64,000 nt of DNA. It comes from Leclercia adecarboxylata. GTDB taxonomy: Bacteria; Pseudomonadota; Gammaproteobacteria; Enterobacterales; Enterobacteriaceae. The notes under the pieces were generated by a model. It did no database searches. It was given only the letters and a program-made list of their open reading frames with translations, and was not told the origin of the DNA. Where the stretch lies: NCBI RefSeq assembly GCF_006874705.1, contig NZ_CP035382.1, positions 1,922,001 through 1,986,000 on the forward strand, in the 5' to 3' direction. Positions within the stretch are counted from its first letter, which is position 1. Every line of letters begins with the position of its first letter. The translations under genes were made by a program, and so were the position numbers. This document shows positions 37,660 to 48,368 of the stretch, piece after piece.

Positions 37660-39594
37660 CTACCGCGGGTGACTAAAAACCTGGCGGAACATCGGTACCA
37701 GCACTTTATTACCGGTTTCGCTGAGGTGATTATCGTCGAAGTACCAGGGTTGTAGATTTTTACTGCCCATGCAGCGACCCGCGGTGCAGAGCCAGGCGGT
37801 GGGATCCAGAACCTGAACGCCGCACTGTTTTGCCGCCCGCGCCTGGGCCTGTAAAATAGCCGCGTTCTTTTTCTCGTAGTTCGCCAGTGGGACTGATAAA
37901 TCGCGGGTGGCTCTGCCAGTCATCAGACGATGGGATAACGTGCGGGGAATGTTATGCGCCATCTCGGGGATCGGGTTCACCAGGTAAACAGGATGCTCGC
38001 GATTCAGGGTGCACGCCATTCCGACCACCGCATCGGCATACTGTTGCAGGTACGCCTCCTTGTTTTGCGGCCTGGCGTCGAAGGTCACCAGCTGCTGTTC
38101 CGCATAATGCGTCAGGCGGTTCACAATCACCACCGGCACATCTGACGGGTAATTCTGCAGCCGCGAAGGAAGGGAGCGATTAAATGCTCCGCACCGTTTG
38201 TTCTCGTCAACTTCACCCGTCGCCAGCGTCGGGCAGCCAGAATAAGTGATACCGATAACCGAGCCTTTACCCTGTGCAGCTTCTGCCAGTGCGGTCGCGG
38301 TGGCTTCTGCATGACTGTCGCCAATAATGATGGCGGCAGGCTTGCCCGTACCGTAAAGGCTTAAGTGCGTTTTCGGGTTGGCAGCATAGTTTTTATTGGT
38401 GGCTTCCAGCGCGATTTTGTTTACCAGAGGATCGGGCTGGCTGACAACGATACTGTTTTTCACCAGATAGCTAAACAGCCAGGCAACGCCCACGCAGGCA
38501 AACAGGATTAACCAGAATGTGCGGGTCGTACGCTGGCTCAGGTAGTTTTTTCCGGGCTGTTCAATCAAAACCCAGGAGAGCCATCCGGCGGCAAAGGAGA
38601 GCGCAATCGCGCTCATTACCCACGGCCCGTTATGCTGTCGCCCTGAATAGATCAGAAACACCACAATGGGCCAGTGCCATAAATAGACGGAATACGAGCT
38701 CAGTCCTGCCCAACGAAAATTCCGGTCAAACAGGCTCACCAGCGGTTGGTAGTCGCTGTAAATCACCAGCATCGCGCCCACGACGGGCAGTAAAGTCAGT
38801 GGCCCGGGCCAGGCTTGCTGTGCGGTGATAGAAAAGAGGGAGATAAGTATCAGGGCGTAACCTGCGATCGCCGCAAGCGGACGAAGCCCTAATGGCAGAA
38901 CAAAACGCTGCGCGGCATACCACACCAGCCCGCCGCACAGCATTTCCCAGGCGCGATACGGCATCAGATAGAAGCTGGTGGACGCGTTGCCAGAGGTGTG
39001 CGTAATGCTCACCATAAACGACGCGACGGTGAGGACCAGCAGGCAGAGCCCGGTGTTCAGCTTTTTTCTGAGGGGGTAAAGACCCATCATAATAAAAGGT
39101 AAAACCAGGTAGAATTGCCATTCAACGGACAATGACCAGGTATGTAAAAACCAGTTTTCATGCGAGTCGAGGGCAAAATAGTCCCCGGACTCTTTGTTGA
39201 GTTTCAGGTTCGAAATAAATAGGGCGGCATAGCCAATATAGTTTCCGAGCTTTTTATACTCATTTGTCGGTAGCCAGAAAAAGGTCGCCACGGCGATGAC
39301 CAGACACATCGCCAGTAGGGCAGGAATTATTCTCTTGCAGCGCGCGGCATAAAACTGAATAAGATTAAAGCTGTTCCTTTCCAGGCCGGTGGCGATGATT
39401 TTGGTCATCAGGAAGCCGGAGATAACAAAAAATACATCCACGCCCGCAAAACCGCCGGGCAACAGGGTGGCGGTAAAGTGATAAAAAACGACAGAAAGAA
39501 TGGCTATTCCGCGCAGCAGGTTAATGTCTTGCCTGAAATCGCGGTCAACTGAGAGGCTGGATACGTCCTCTAAAGATAAGTTGATGTTTGCCAT
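37660..39594 (-). CDS. OafA/YrhL-type membrane O-acyltransferase with SGNH domain
   Basis: A 644-residue protein, start at 39594 with AGGAAA upstream. The first ~370 residues form the acyltransferase-3 membrane domain (RGIAILSVVFYHF with its catalytic His, then GGFAGVDVFFVISGFLMTK). The C-terminal ~230 residues are a periplasmic SGNH esterase-like domain with IIIGDSHAEA (Ser) and DDNHLSETG (Asp/His). Such enzymes O-acetylate LPS O-antigen or other envelope glycans. It lies where E. coli carries dinD, so it is an accessory insertion, and is somewhat AT-richer than neighbours. The glycan target is unknown. Confidence 0.9.
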   Translation of the reverse strand: MANINLSLEDVSSLSVDRDFRQDINLLRGIAILSVVFYHFTATLLPGGFAGVDVFFVISGFLMTKIIATGLERNSFNLIQFYAARCKRIIPALLAMCLVIAVATFFWLPTNEYKKLGNYIGYAALFISNLKLNKESGDYFALDSHENWFLHTWSLSVEWQFYLVLPFIMMGLYPLRKKLNTGLCLLVLTVASFMVSITHTSGNASTSFYLMPYRAWEMLCGGLVWYAAQRFVLPLGLRPLAAIAGYALILISLFSITAQQAWPGPLTLLPVVGAMLVIYSDYQPLVSLFDRNFRWAGLSSYSVYLWHWPIVVFLIYSGRQHNGPWVMSAIALSFAAGWLSWVLIEQPGKNYLSQRTTRTFWLILFACVGVAWLFSYLVKNSIVVSQPDPLVNKIALEATNKNYAANPKTHLSLYGTGKPAAIIIGDSHAEATATALAEAAQGKGSVIGITYSGCPTLATGEVDENKRCGAFNRSLPSRLQNYPSDVPVVIVNRLTHYAEQQLVTFDARPQNKEAYLQQYADAVVGMACTLNREHPVYLVNPIPEMAHNIPRTLSHRLMTGRATRDLSVPLANYEKKNAAILQAQARAAKQCGVQVLDPTAWLCTAGRCMGSKNLQPWYFDDNHLSETGNKVLVPMFRQVFSHPR

Positions 39595-39718
39595 TAGGTT
39601 TCCTGAAAGGACGCTCAAAATAAGAAATGCGGCCTGCATTCTATCAAAATCGCTAAAAGACTGCTTATGTTCTGATGCGCCGAAAGCAGACAGTAAATTC
39701 TTATGGCTATTAAATGAA

Positions 39719-39741
39719 AATGGTCCCGTTAAGGGACCATT
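39719..39741 (-). terminator. terminator of yicC
   Basis: Arms AATGGTCCC (39719-39727) and GGGACCATT (39733-39741) with a five-base loop; the minus strand continues TTTTCATTT. It lies 27 bases past the yicC stop. Confidence 0.8.
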
Positions 39742-39767
39742 AATAACAAATCGACGCCTGTTACGGC

Positions 39768-40631
39768 TTATTCGATGTTCTGAATCTGCTCGCGCATCTG
39801 TTCAATCAGTACCTTCAGCTCAATCGCAGAATTGGTGACTTCTGCGTTGATCGATTTCGACGCCAGGGTGTTCGATTCGCGGTTGAACTCCTGCATCATA
39901 AAGTCGAGACGGCGGCCCACGGCCTCTTTCTTCTTCAGAATGTTGTAGGTCTCTTTGACGTGCGCTTCCAGACGGTCCAGCTCTTCAGAAACGTCGATAC
40001 GCTGGGCCATCAGCACCAGCTCCTGCTCGAGACGGTTATTCTCCAGCTGAACTTCGGCGTCTTCCAGTTTGGCGACCAGACGCTCACGCTGCCACTGCAG
40101 GATTTCTGGCATATGGGAGCGGACTTTCACCACTTCGCCGCTCACGCCTTCCAGACGCTGCTCGATCAGTGCCTTCAGCGCCTGGCCTTCGGTTTCACGG
40201 GCTACGATGAAGTCATCCAGGGTACCGTCCAGTGCAGCCAGAATTTCAGCGGTAATCGCGTCCAGATCCTGTTCGCCAGCCGCCATCACCCCAGGCCAGC
40301 GCAGAATATCAACCGGGTTGATTTCGCCTTCGTCGCTCTGCATTTTGACCCAGTTAGCGGCGTTCACCAGCTGTTTAGCCAGTTTCTCGTTGAGGATCAG
40401 CTCCCCTTGCGCACTCGCATCGGGCTCAAAACGCAGGTTGCATTCAATCTTTCCGCGCGTCAGGCGAGCACGGATACGCTCACGAACCACGGGCTCAAGA
40501 CTGCGGAACTGCTCCGGCATACGGAAATAGGTTTCAAGATAGCGTTGGTTTACCGAGCGCATTTCCCAGGTAGCGCTGCCCCAGCTACCCTTGATTTCAC
40601 GGCGGGCGTAGGCGGTCATACTGCGGATCAT
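39768..40631 (-). CDS. yicC: YicC family endoribonuclease
   Basis: A 287-residue protein, start at 40631 (GGAA six bases upstream; the frame opens two codons earlier at 40637). The N-terminal YicC-like domain starts MIRSMTAYARREIKG and the C-terminal DUF1732 domain holds EAVGRRLDFMMQEFNREANT-like residues, here with ES. E. coli YicC has been shown to be an endoribonuclease that promotes degradation of the small RNA RyhB. The sequence is almost identical to the E. coli protein. It is divergent from rph. Confidence 0.96.
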   Translation of the reverse strand: MIRSMTAYARREIKGSWGSATWEMRSVNQRYLETYFRMPEQFRSLEPVVRERIRARLTRGKIECNLRFEPDASAQGELILNEKLAKQLVNAANWVKMQSDEGEINPVDILRWPGVMAAGEQDLDAITAEILAALDGTLDDFIVARETEGQALKALIEQRLEGVSGEVVKVRSHMPEILQWQRERLVAKLEDAEVQLENNRLEQELVLMAQRIDVSEELDRLEAHVKETYNILKKKEAVGRRLDFMMQEFNRESNTLASKSINAEVTNSAIELKVLIEQMREQIQNIE

Positions 40632-40756
40632 AGACATTTCCGTTTTTGAAGGAGAGATGGGGGGATTATAGCTTTCGGGGCTTTCTCAGGATAGGAATAA
40701 GCGCGTTTAATCCGTATAATGCGCAGCCACATTCGTTTCAAGCCGGAGATATCATC

Positions 40757-41473
40757 ATGCGTCCATCAGGTCGTAGCGCCAACCAGGTGCGCCCCGTCAC
40801 CCTGACCCGTAACTATACAAAACACGCTGAAGGCTCTGTGCTTGTTGAATTTGGTGACACCAAAGTGCTGTGCACCGCCTCCATTGAAGAGGGCGTGCCG
40901 CGCTTCCTGAAAGGCCAGGGGCAGGGCTGGATCACTGCCGAATACGGCATGCTGCCACGCTCCACCCATACCCGTAACGCCCGCGAAGCGGCGAAGGGTA
41001 AGCAGGGCGGCCGCACCATGGAGATCCAGCGTCTGATCGCTCGTGCGCTGCGCGCGGCTGTCGATCTGAAAACGCTGGGTGAATTCACCATCACCCTGGA
41101 CTGCGACGTGATCCAGGCTGACGGCGGCACCCGTACGGCCTCCATTACCGGTGCCTGCGTGGCGCTGGCCGATGCCCTGAACAAACTGGTCGCGGCCGGT
41201 AAGCTGAAAGCTAACCCGCTGAAAGGCATGGTTGCGGCAGTGTCTGTAGGGATCGTCAATGGCGAAGCGCTGTGCGATCTGGAGTACGTTGAAGACTCCG
41301 CGGCAGAGACCGACATGAACGTGGTGATGACCGAAGACGGTCGTATCATCGAGGTGCAGGGCACCGCTGAAGGTGAGCCATTTACCCACGAAGAACTTCT
41401 GGCACTGTTGGCGTTAGCCCGAGAGGGAATCGAATCTATCGTAACGACGCAGAAGGCGGCGTTAGAAAATTGA
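40757..41473 (+). CDS. rph: ribonuclease PH, full length
   Basis: A 238-residue phosphorolytic 3'-5' exoribonuclease that trims tRNA 3' ends. The sequence [20 protein letters not shown] begins the protein; [17 protein letters not shown] and [18 protein letters not shown] are the phosphate- and metal-binding regions. It is intact to the C-terminus, unlike E. coli K-12 rph-1, which carries a frameshift. It is the first gene of the rph-pyrE operon; its translation up to the attenuator controls pyrE. Confidence 0.98.
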   Translation: MRPSGRSANQVRPVTLTRNYTKHAEGSVLVEFGDTKVLCTASIEEGVPRFLKGQGQGWITAEYGMLPRSTHTRNAREAAKGKQGGRTMEIQRLIARALRAAVDLKTLGEFTITLDCDVIQADGGTRTASITGACVALADALNKLVAAGKLKANPLKGMVAAVSVGIVNGEALCDLEYVEDSAAETDMNVVMTEDGRIIEVQGTAEGEPFTHEELLALLALAREGIESIVTTQKAALEN

Positions 41474-41478
41474 TTTTA

Positions 41479-41506
41479 AAGGCGACTGATGAGTCGCCTT
41501 TTTTTT
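41479..41506 (+). terminator. pyrE attenuator
   Basis: Stem AAGGCGACT / AGTCGCCTT (41479-41500) followed by eight thymines, starting six bases after the rph stop and ending before pyrE. In E. coli the same hairpin attenuates pyrE: when UTP is low, ribosomes follow RNA polymerase closely on rph and prevent termination. Placement here is the same. Confidence 0.92.
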
Positions 41507-41533
41507 GTCCGTAGAAAAGTAAGGAGCGAATCC

Positions 41534-42175
41534 ATGAAACCTTATCAGCGCCAGTTTATTGAATTTGCGCTTAGCAAGCAGGTACTTAAGTTTGGCGAGT
41601 TCACGCTGAAATCCGGGCGCAAGAGCCCCTATTTCTTTAACGCCGGGCTGTTTAATACCGGGCGCGATCTGGCTCTGTTAGGCCGCTTCTATGCCGAAGC
41701 GCTGGTGGATTCCGGGATTGAGTTCGACCTGCTGTTTGGCCCGGCATACAAAGGCATCCCGATTGCTACCACCACCGCCGTGGCGCTGGCGGAGCATCAC
41801 GATCGCGACGTGCCGTACTGCTTTAACCGTAAAGAGGCCAAAACCCACGGCGAAGGCGGTAATCTGGTCGGCAGCGCGCTGCAGGGCCGCGTCATGCTGG
41901 TGGACGATGTGATCACCGCAGGCACCGCCATTCGTGAATCGATGGAGATTATCCAGGCGAACAACGCTACGCTTGCTGGCGTGCTGATCTCGCTGGACCG
42001 CCAGGAGCGCGGCCGTGGCGAAATCTCCGCTATCCAGGAAGTGGAGCGCGATTACAGCTGCAAAGTGACCTCAATCATCACTCTGAAAGACCTGATTGCC
42101 TATCTGGAAGAGAAGCCGGAGATGGCTGAGAGCCTGGCGGCGGTGCGTGCGTATCGCGAAGAGTTTGGCGTCTGA
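41534..42175 (+). CDS. pyrE: orotate phosphoribosyltransferase
   Basis: A 213-residue enzyme making OMP from orotate and PRPP. The PRPP motif [14 protein letters not shown] lies near residue 120, and the catalytic-loop region [13 protein letters not shown] near 100. The start at 41534 follows AAGGAG. Expression is set by the attenuator just upstream. A REP palindrome follows the stop. Confidence 0.98.
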   Translation: MKPYQRQFIEFALSKQVLKFGEFTLKSGRKSPYFFNAGLFNTGRDLALLGRFYAEALVDSGIEFDLLFGPAYKGIPIATTTAVALAEHHDRDVPYCFNRKEAKTHGEGGNLVGSALQGRVMLVDDVITAGTAIRESMEIIQANNATLAGVLISLDRQERGRGEISAIQEVERDYSCKVTSIITLKDLIAYLEEKPEMAESLAAVRAYREEFGV

Positions 42176-42182
42176 GTTAATT

Positions 42183-42213
42183 GCCCGGTGGCGCTGCGCT
42201 TACCGGGCCTACC
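42183..42213. repeat. REP palindrome
   Basis: GCCCGGTGGCGCTGCGCTTA followed by CCGGGCCTAC, between the converging pyrE and slmA stops. Confidence 0.85.
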
Positions 42214-42215
42214 CG

Positions 42216-42812
42216 TTACTGCAACTGCGCGGCGACTAACGGCCAGCGGGCGTCAAAATCGTCCGTTGGGCGATATTTGAATTCACTGCGCACAAAGCGT
42301 GAGAGCATCCCTTCACAGAAGGCCAGTACCTGCCCGGCAAGCAGCGATTCATCCATGCTGTAACCCTCGCCTTCACGCATCTTCTTTTCGCGCAATACCT
42401 GGCGCAGCTGCGCCTCAATACGTTCGAAAAGCTGGTTAATGCGACCCTGCAGCCTGTCCTGTTCAAACATCAGCGCGTGGCCGGTCAGGATACGGGTTAA
42501 ACCCGGATTGCGCTCGCCGAACCCAAGGATCAGCTGGACAATCAGACGCAGCCGTGCGGTGGTGTCTTTTTCATCCTTCAGAATCAGGTTGATACGCGTG
42601 ATCAGGCTGTCTTCGATAAACTCGATCAGGCTGTCGAACATCCGCGTTTTGCTGGGGAAATGACGGTATAGCGCCGCTTCCGACACGCCCACAGAGGCGG
42701 CCAGTTTTGCGGTGGTGATGCGTTGACTGCCATCGCTGGATTCAAGCATCAGAGCCAGAGATTGAAGTATTTCTTCGCGACGATTCCTTTTCGCTGTTTG
42801 TTTTTCTGCCAT
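42216..42812 (-). CDS. slmA: nucleoid occlusion factor SlmA
   Basis: A 198-residue TetR-fold protein. The helix-turn-helix is [31 protein letters not shown] (residues 31-61). SlmA binds its chromosomal sites and blocks FtsZ assembly over the nucleoid rather than regulating transcription. The start at 42812 gives the conserved [16 protein letters not shown]. It lies between dut and pyrE, as in E. coli. Confidence 0.97.
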   Translation of the reverse strand: MAEKQTAKRNRREEILQSLALMLESSDGSQRITTAKLAASVGVSEAALYRHFPSKTRMFDSLIEFIEDSLITRINLILKDEKDTTARLRLIVQLILGFGERNPGLTRILTGHALMFEQDRLQGRINQLFERIEAQLRQVLREKKMREGEGYSMDESLLAGQVLAFCEGMLSRFVRSEFKYRPTDDFDARWPLVAAQLQ

Positions 42813-42929
42813 GTTGCAAAATACCCCTGAAAATAAGCACTTGTCAGGCTGACATCCACACAACGACCGCAAACGTCCGTTTGCGGTTTGTTAATACGTT
42901 ATTAGATTGTGAGATGCGTTTAGCCGGGT

Positions 42930-43388
42930 TTATTTACGCCCGGAATGGCCGAAGCCGCCTTCGCCGCGATCGGTCGCGTCGAAGTCTTCTACCAGATTAA
43001 ATTCAGCCTGCACCACCGGGACGAATACCATCTGGGCGACACGCTCGCCGGGTTGAATGGTGAAGCTGTCCTGGCCACGGTTCCAGACGGAGACCATCAG
43101 CTGACCCTGATAGTCCGAATCGATAAGCCCCACCAGGTTGCCCAGCACGATACCATGCTTATGGCCAAGGCCAGAACGTGGCAGGATCACCGCCGCCAGA
43201 GAGGGATCGGCAATGTGGATTGCAAGACCGGTCGGCAGCAGCGTGGTGGCGCCCGGTGCCAGCTCTACGGCGTCGTCGAGGCAGGCGCGCAGATCAAGAC
43301 CGGCAGAGCCGGAAGTGGCATAGGTCGGCAGCGGAAATTGCTGACCAACACGCGGGTCCAGAATCTTAACGTCGATTTTTTTCATCAT
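42930..43388 (-). CDS. dut: dUTP diphosphatase
   Basis: A 152-residue trimeric dUTPase. Motifs in order: [10 protein letters not shown] (1), [13 protein letters not shown] (2), [19 protein letters not shown] (3), [12 protein letters not shown] (4), and the C-terminal arm [10 protein letters not shown] (5). It hydrolyses dUTP to dUMP. Two ATGs at 43388 and 43385 are both usable. The 5' end overlaps coaBC by 23 bases, as in E. coli. Confidence 0.97.
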   Translation of the reverse strand: MMKKIDVKILDPRVGQQFPLPTYATSGSAGLDLRACLDDAVELAPGATTLLPTGLAIHIADPSLAAVILPRSGLGHKHGIVLGNLVGLIDSDYQGQLMVSVWNRGQDSFTIQPGERVAQMVFVPVVQAEFNLVEDFDATDRGEGGFGHSGRK

Positions 43389-44580
43389 AACGGGTAACGA
43401 TCTCGTCCAGTAATAGTTGGCCCAGGAGTTCCTTGCGCTCAAGCGGTAAGACTTTATCTCCATCCTGCCAGAATAGGTGCAGTGCGTTGCTGTCGCTGTT
43501 AAATCCTTGAGTGGCCAGCGATACGTCGTTCGCGCAAATTAAATCGAGGTTTTTGCGGGTACGTTTTTGCCGGGCATATTCTTCCACATTATTCGTTTCA
43601 GCGGCAAACCCAACAACGTAAGGCCGTCGATTTTTTAGCGCGGCGACACCGGCAACGATATCCGGGTTTTTCACCATTTTTATTGTGATTTCATCGCCTT
43701 GCTTTTTAATTTTTTCATCCGCCACGGCGGCTGCGCGGTAGTCCGCTACGGCGGCACAACCAATAAAAATCTGCTGCTGTTGCGCCTGCGCCTGGACGGC
43801 TGCTTCCATCTCCAGCGCGGTCGTTACGTCGATGCGCTGCACCTGCGCTGGCGTTGGCAGCGACACCGGGCCGCTGACCAGCGTGACTTTGGCTCCGCGC
43901 TGCGCGGCGGCGGCGGCAATCGCAAAGCCCATCTTGCCGGAGCTTTGGTTAGTGATATAGCGCACCGGATCCAACGGCTCACGCGTCGGACCCGCGGTAA
44001 TCATGATGTTCAGATGTTGCAGATCGTTGACAGGTGAAAAATGGCCAGCGGCCAGATCCACAATCGCCAGCGGATCCAGCATGCGGCCCGGGCCGATGTC
44101 GCCACAGGCCTGGCTGCCGCTGTCCGGCCCCCAAATCAGCAGCCCGCGCGAGGCGAGCGTTGACAGGTTATGCTGCGTTGCCGCGTTGCGGTACATCTGC
44201 TGGTTCATGGCAGGCACCACGGCGACCGGCGCCGGGGTGGCCAGGCAGATGGTGGATACCAGGTCGTTGGCCATGCCGGCGGCTACGCGGGCGATAAGAT
44301 CGGCGGTGGCCGGGGCGAGGATGACTAAATCCGCCCATTTGCCCAGCTCAATATGGCCCATTGCGGCTTCTGCCGCCGGATCGAGCAGGCTGTCCGACAC
44401 CGGGTAGCCTGAAACCGCCTGCAGGCTCAATGGCGTAATGAACGCTTTGCCCCCTTCGGTTATTGCCACCCGCACGTCCGCGCCGTGCTCGCGCAAACGG
44501 CGCACCAGTTCCGGCGCTTTATAGGCTGCAATGCCGCCGCTGACGCCGAGAACGATTTTTTTACCGGCCAGGCTCATCAT
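43366..44580 (-). CDS. coaBC: bifunctional phosphopantothenoylcysteine synthetase/decarboxylase CoaBC
   Basis: A 404-residue flavoprotein of coenzyme A synthesis. The N-terminal CoaC decarboxylase (1-190) shows [24 protein letters not shown] with the active-site His, and PAMNQQMY. The C-terminal CoaB synthetase starts near [20 protein letters not shown] and has [16 protein letters not shown]. Two consecutive ATGs at 44580 and 44577 are possible starts. It is divergent from radC. Confidence 0.97.
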   Translation of the reverse strand: MMSLAGKKIVLGVSGGIAAYKAPELVRRLREHGADVRVAITEGGKAFITPLSLQAVSGYPVSDSLLDPAAEAAMGHIELGKWADLVILAPATADLIARVAAGMANDLVSTICLATPAPVAVVPAMNQQMYRNAATQHNLSTLASRGLLIWGPDSGSQACGDIGPGRMLDPLAIVDLAAGHFSPVNDLQHLNIMITAGPTREPLDPVRYITNQSSGKMGFAIAAAAAQRGAKVTLVSGPVSLPTPAQVQRIDVTTALEMEAAVQAQAQQQQIFIGCAAVADYRAAAVADEKIKKQGDEITIKMVKNPDIVAGVAALKNRRPYVVGFAAETNNVEEYARQKRTRKNLDLICANDVSLATQGFNSDSNALHLFWQDGDKVLPLERKELLGQLLLDEIVTRYDEKNRR

Positions 44581-44751
44581 GATTCTTTCCTGTTGGGTTC
44601 ACCTGAGAGACGGCCATTTTATCACAATCCGAAAAGCATCGTGATGTTGTCCATCCGCCACTTTGCGAGGCGTTACGCAAGACGGGCAATACGCTGTCGT
44701 GAGGAGCCGGGGTCTGTGGCAGCATGGTGTGGTCAGGGAGAAGGAGAGAAT

Positions 44752-45417
44752 ATGGAGACATCAACCCCGCTGCTACCGCGGGAAAAAATGCTACGCGATG
44801 GCGCGACCTTGCTTACGGACGAAGAGCTGCTGGCGCTGTTCCTGCGTACCGGGACGCGGAGTAAAAATGTGTTCGCGCTTGCCAGAGATTTGTTGCACCA
44901 TTTTGGCTCGCTGCATGGTTTGCTGTCCGCAGAGATGAAGGATTTCAGGCAGGTCGAAGGTATTGGTTTAGCGACCTTTGCCCAGTTGAAGGGGATAGCG
45001 GAGCTTGCCCACCGCTACTACTGTTCGGGGATACGGGGAATAAACCCACTGCAGGATCCGGAGATGACCCGGGAGTTTGTGCGCAGCCAGCTGGCGGAGG
45101 ACGAGCGCGAGATCTTTATGGTTATCTTCCTTGATAACCAGAACCGGGTCCTGAACCATTCCCGGTTATTTTCGGGGACGCTGAGCCATGTAGAGGTTCA
45201 CCCACGTGAAATTGTGCGCGAAGCGATAAAAGTGAATGCCGCTGGCGTGATCCTCGCGCATAATCACCCCTCAGGACGCGCCGAACCGAGCAAAGCCGAC
45301 AGAGACGTGACCGCACGGATCATGAAATGCTGTCAATTCATGGACATTCGTGTGCTTGACCATCTGGTGATAGGTCGGGGAGAATACGTTTCGTTTGCTG
45401 AACGTGGGTGGATTTAA
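44752..45417 (+). CDS. radC: RadC/JAMM-domain protein (YicR)
   Basis: A 221-residue protein, start at 44752 after a GGAGA-type site. A helix-hairpin-helix region ([21 protein letters not shown] near residue 70) is followed by the JAMM/MPN metallo-domain, with HNHPSG and a downstream Asp ([16 protein letters not shown]). Despite the name, a DNA repair role is not supported for E. coli RadC, whose original mutation was in recG. The biochemical activity is unknown. Confidence 0.93.
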   Translation: METSTPLLPREKMLRDGATLLTDEELLALFLRTGTRSKNVFALARDLLHHFGSLHGLLSAEMKDFRQVEGIGLATFAQLKGIAELAHRYYCSGIRGINPLQDPEMTREFVRSQLAEDEREIFMVIFLDNQNRVLNHSRLFSGTLSHVEVHPREIVREAIKVNAAGVILAHNHPSGRAEPSKADRDVTARIMKCCQFMDIRVLDHLVIGRGEYVSFAERGWI

Positions 45418-45459
45418 GCCATTTCTCGCGATCCATCGGGATCTTTGTCTGTTCGGGAC

Positions 45460-45488
45460 TTGAGCACATCCTCGAGTCAGCGTATACT
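45460..45488 (+). promoter_or_regulatory. promoter of rpmB-rpmG
   Basis: TTGAGC (45460-45465) and TATACT (45483-45488) are 17 bases apart, a near-consensus sigma-70 promoter pointing to rpmB. It would produce a leader of about 260 bases. Confidence 0.75.
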
Positions 45489-45993
<505 letters not shown>

Positions 45994-46012
45994 GTACTTA
46001 ACGAGGAAATAA

Positions 46013-46183
<171 letters not shown>

Positions 46184-46205
46184 TTTTAGACTCCTCGTAC
46201 TGAAA

Positions 46206-46229
46206 AACCCCGCAACTGCGGGGTTTTTT
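46206..46229 (+). terminator. Rho-independent terminator of rpmBG
   Basis: AACCCCGC (46206-46213), loop AACT, GCGGGGTT (46218-46225), continuing into a run of six thymines. A textbook intrinsic terminator between rpmG and mutM. Confidence 0.95.
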
Positions 46230-46255
46230 GCATTCTGAATCTCAACGGAGGAACC

Positions 46256-47065
46256 ATGCCTGAATTACCTGAGGTAGAGACCAGCCGTCGTGGCATTGAG
46301 CCCCACCTGGTCGGTGCGACCATTCTTCACGCTGTTGTCCGCAACGGACGTCTCCGCTGGCCGGTTTCTGATGAGATCCACGCCCTGAGCGATAAACCGG
46401 TTCTCAGCGTACAGCGCCGCGCGAAGTACCTGCTGCTGGAGCTGCCGGATGGCTGGATCATCATCCATCTGGGAATGTCCGGGAGCTTACGCATCCTCAG
46501 CGAAGAGCTGCCTGCTGAAAAGCACGACCACGTTGACCTGGTGATGAGTAACGGTAAAGTGCTGCGCTATACCGATCCGCGCCGCTTTGGTGCCTGGCTG
46601 TGGACCAAAGAGCTGGAAGGGCATAACGTGCTGGCGCACCTGGGGCCGGAGCCGCTCTCGGATGAGTTTGACGCGGAGTACCTGAAAGCGAAGTGCGCGA
46701 AGAAGAAAACCCCGATTAAACCCTGGCTGATGGATAACAAGCTGGTGGTCGGCGTTGGTAACATCTACGCCAGCGAATCGCTCTTTGCCGCCGGGATCCA
46801 TCCCGATCGCCTGGCTTCCTCGCTCTCCGCGCAAGAGTGCGAGCTGCTGGTCAGGGTAATTAAAGCAGTGCTGCTGCGTTCGATTGAGCAGGGCGGAACC
46901 ACCCTGAAGGATTTCCTGCAGAGCGACGGTAAGCCGGGCTACTTTGCCCAGGAATTGCAGGTCTACGGTCGTAAGGATGAGCCATGCCGGGTCTGCGGCG
47001 CGCCTGTTGTGGCGACGAAGCACGCTCAGCGCGCCACCTTCTACTGTCGTCAGTGCCAGAAGTGA
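46256..47065 (+). CDS. mutM: formamidopyrimidine-DNA glycosylase MutM (Fpg)
   Basis: A 269-residue base-excision repair enzyme removing 8-oxoguanine and ring-opened purines. The N-terminal PELPEVE supplies the catalytic Pro and Glu after Met removal. The helix-two-turn-helix lies near residue 165 ([16 protein letters not shown]), and the zinc finger is C-terminal (CRVCGAPVV ... CRQC). GGAGGA precedes the ATG. It may share read-through from rpmBG, as reported in E. coli. Confidence 0.98.
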   Translation: MPELPEVETSRRGIEPHLVGATILHAVVRNGRLRWPVSDEIHALSDKPVLSVQRRAKYLLLELPDGWIIIHLGMSGSLRILSEELPAEKHDHVDLVMSNGKVLRYTDPRRFGAWLWTKELEGHNVLAHLGPEPLSDEFDAEYLKAKCAKKKTPIKPWLMDNKLVVGVGNIYASESLFAAGIHPDRLASSLSAQECELLVRVIKAVLLRSIEQGGTTLKDFLQSDGKPGYFAQELQVYGRKDEPCRVCGAPVVATKHAQRATFYCRQCQK

Positions 47066-47068
47066 TAT

Positions 47069-47100
47069 ATAGGCCGGGCAAGCGCAGCGCCGCCCGGCAA
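47069..47100. repeat. REP palindrome
   Basis: ATAGGCCGGGCAAGCGCAGC followed by GCCGCCCGGCAA, between the converging mutM and coaD. Confidence 0.85.
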
Positions 47101-47114
47101 GAAAAAGGCAGGAA

Positions 47115-47597
<483 letters not shown>

Positions 47598-48368
47598 TCA
47601 CGCTTTCTCTGAGTAGCCGCGGTTCAGCGCCCACAGCTCGGTGTATTTATTAAAAGTATACTGAGCGTTAACCACCGCCAGTAACCAGCCCTGTTTACCG
47701 TCCAGCACGCCACCACGCAGCACCAGCGTCTTCAGGAACGCCCCGGCGGTATGGCTGAAGATACCCGCCAGCGAGGTTGTCTTACCGCGCTGATGACGCT
47801 CCTGGGCCCATGCCGTGGCGTAGTTAAGCTGCTTGCGCTGGAAGCTGGCGAAATCACGGCAGGTGAGGTGCAGCAGATCGCCGTCGAGGGTAATCACTTG
47901 CGCGCCGTCGCAGTCCAGCGATTCATGCACCAGGTTATCGTTGTACTGATAGCGCGTGCGTGCGTACAGGCGCATCACGCGATCGGGATACCAGCCGCTG
48001 TGACGCATAAAGCGGCCCAGGAAGTAGTTACGCCGGGCGATGCTGTAGACGGCGTCGGGCTGGGGTGCAACCAGCACGCGCTGGATGGCCTGTTGCAGCG
48101 CCGGCGTGACGCGCTCGTCGGTATCGATCATTAAGACATACTCGCCGGTGGCGAAATGTTGCGCACGCTGGCGCTGAATGCCGTAACCCTGCCAGTCGGT
48201 ATTGATATAGACCTGCACACCGGCCGCGCGCGCGACTTCCACCGTGGCGTCGGTACTGCCGGAATCGAGCAGGACGATCTCATCGGCCCAGGTTATGGAG
48301 GCGAGGCAATCCGGCAGCAGGTCTGCGGCGTTTTTGGCGATCATCACGACCGACAGACGCGCAGGCAT
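47598..48368 (-). CDS. waaE: LPS core glucosyltransferase WaaE (GT2)
   Basis: A 256-residue GT2 glycosyltransferase. [20 protein letters not shown] opens the nucleotide-sugar domain, [14 protein letters not shown] follows, and the D-x-D motif is MIDTDERV. WaaE adds beta-glucose to the 4-position of the first heptose in Klebsiella and Serratia cores. Its ATG overlaps the waaA stop by one base (TAATG), so translation is coupled. The open frame extends upstream inside waaA but without family resemblance. Confidence 0.93.
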   Translation of the reverse strand: MPARLSVVMIAKNAADLLPDCLASITWADEIVLLDSGSTDATVEVARAAGVQVYINTDWQGYGIQRQRAQHFATGEYVLMIDTDERVTPALQQAIQRVLVAPQPDAVYSIARRNYFLGRFMRHSGWYPDRVMRLYARTRYQYNDNLVHESLDCDGAQVITLDGDLLHLTCRDFASFQRKQLNYATAWAQERHQRGKTTSLAGIFSHTAGAFLKTLVLRGGVLDGKQGWLLAVVNAQYTFNKYTELWALNRGYSEKA

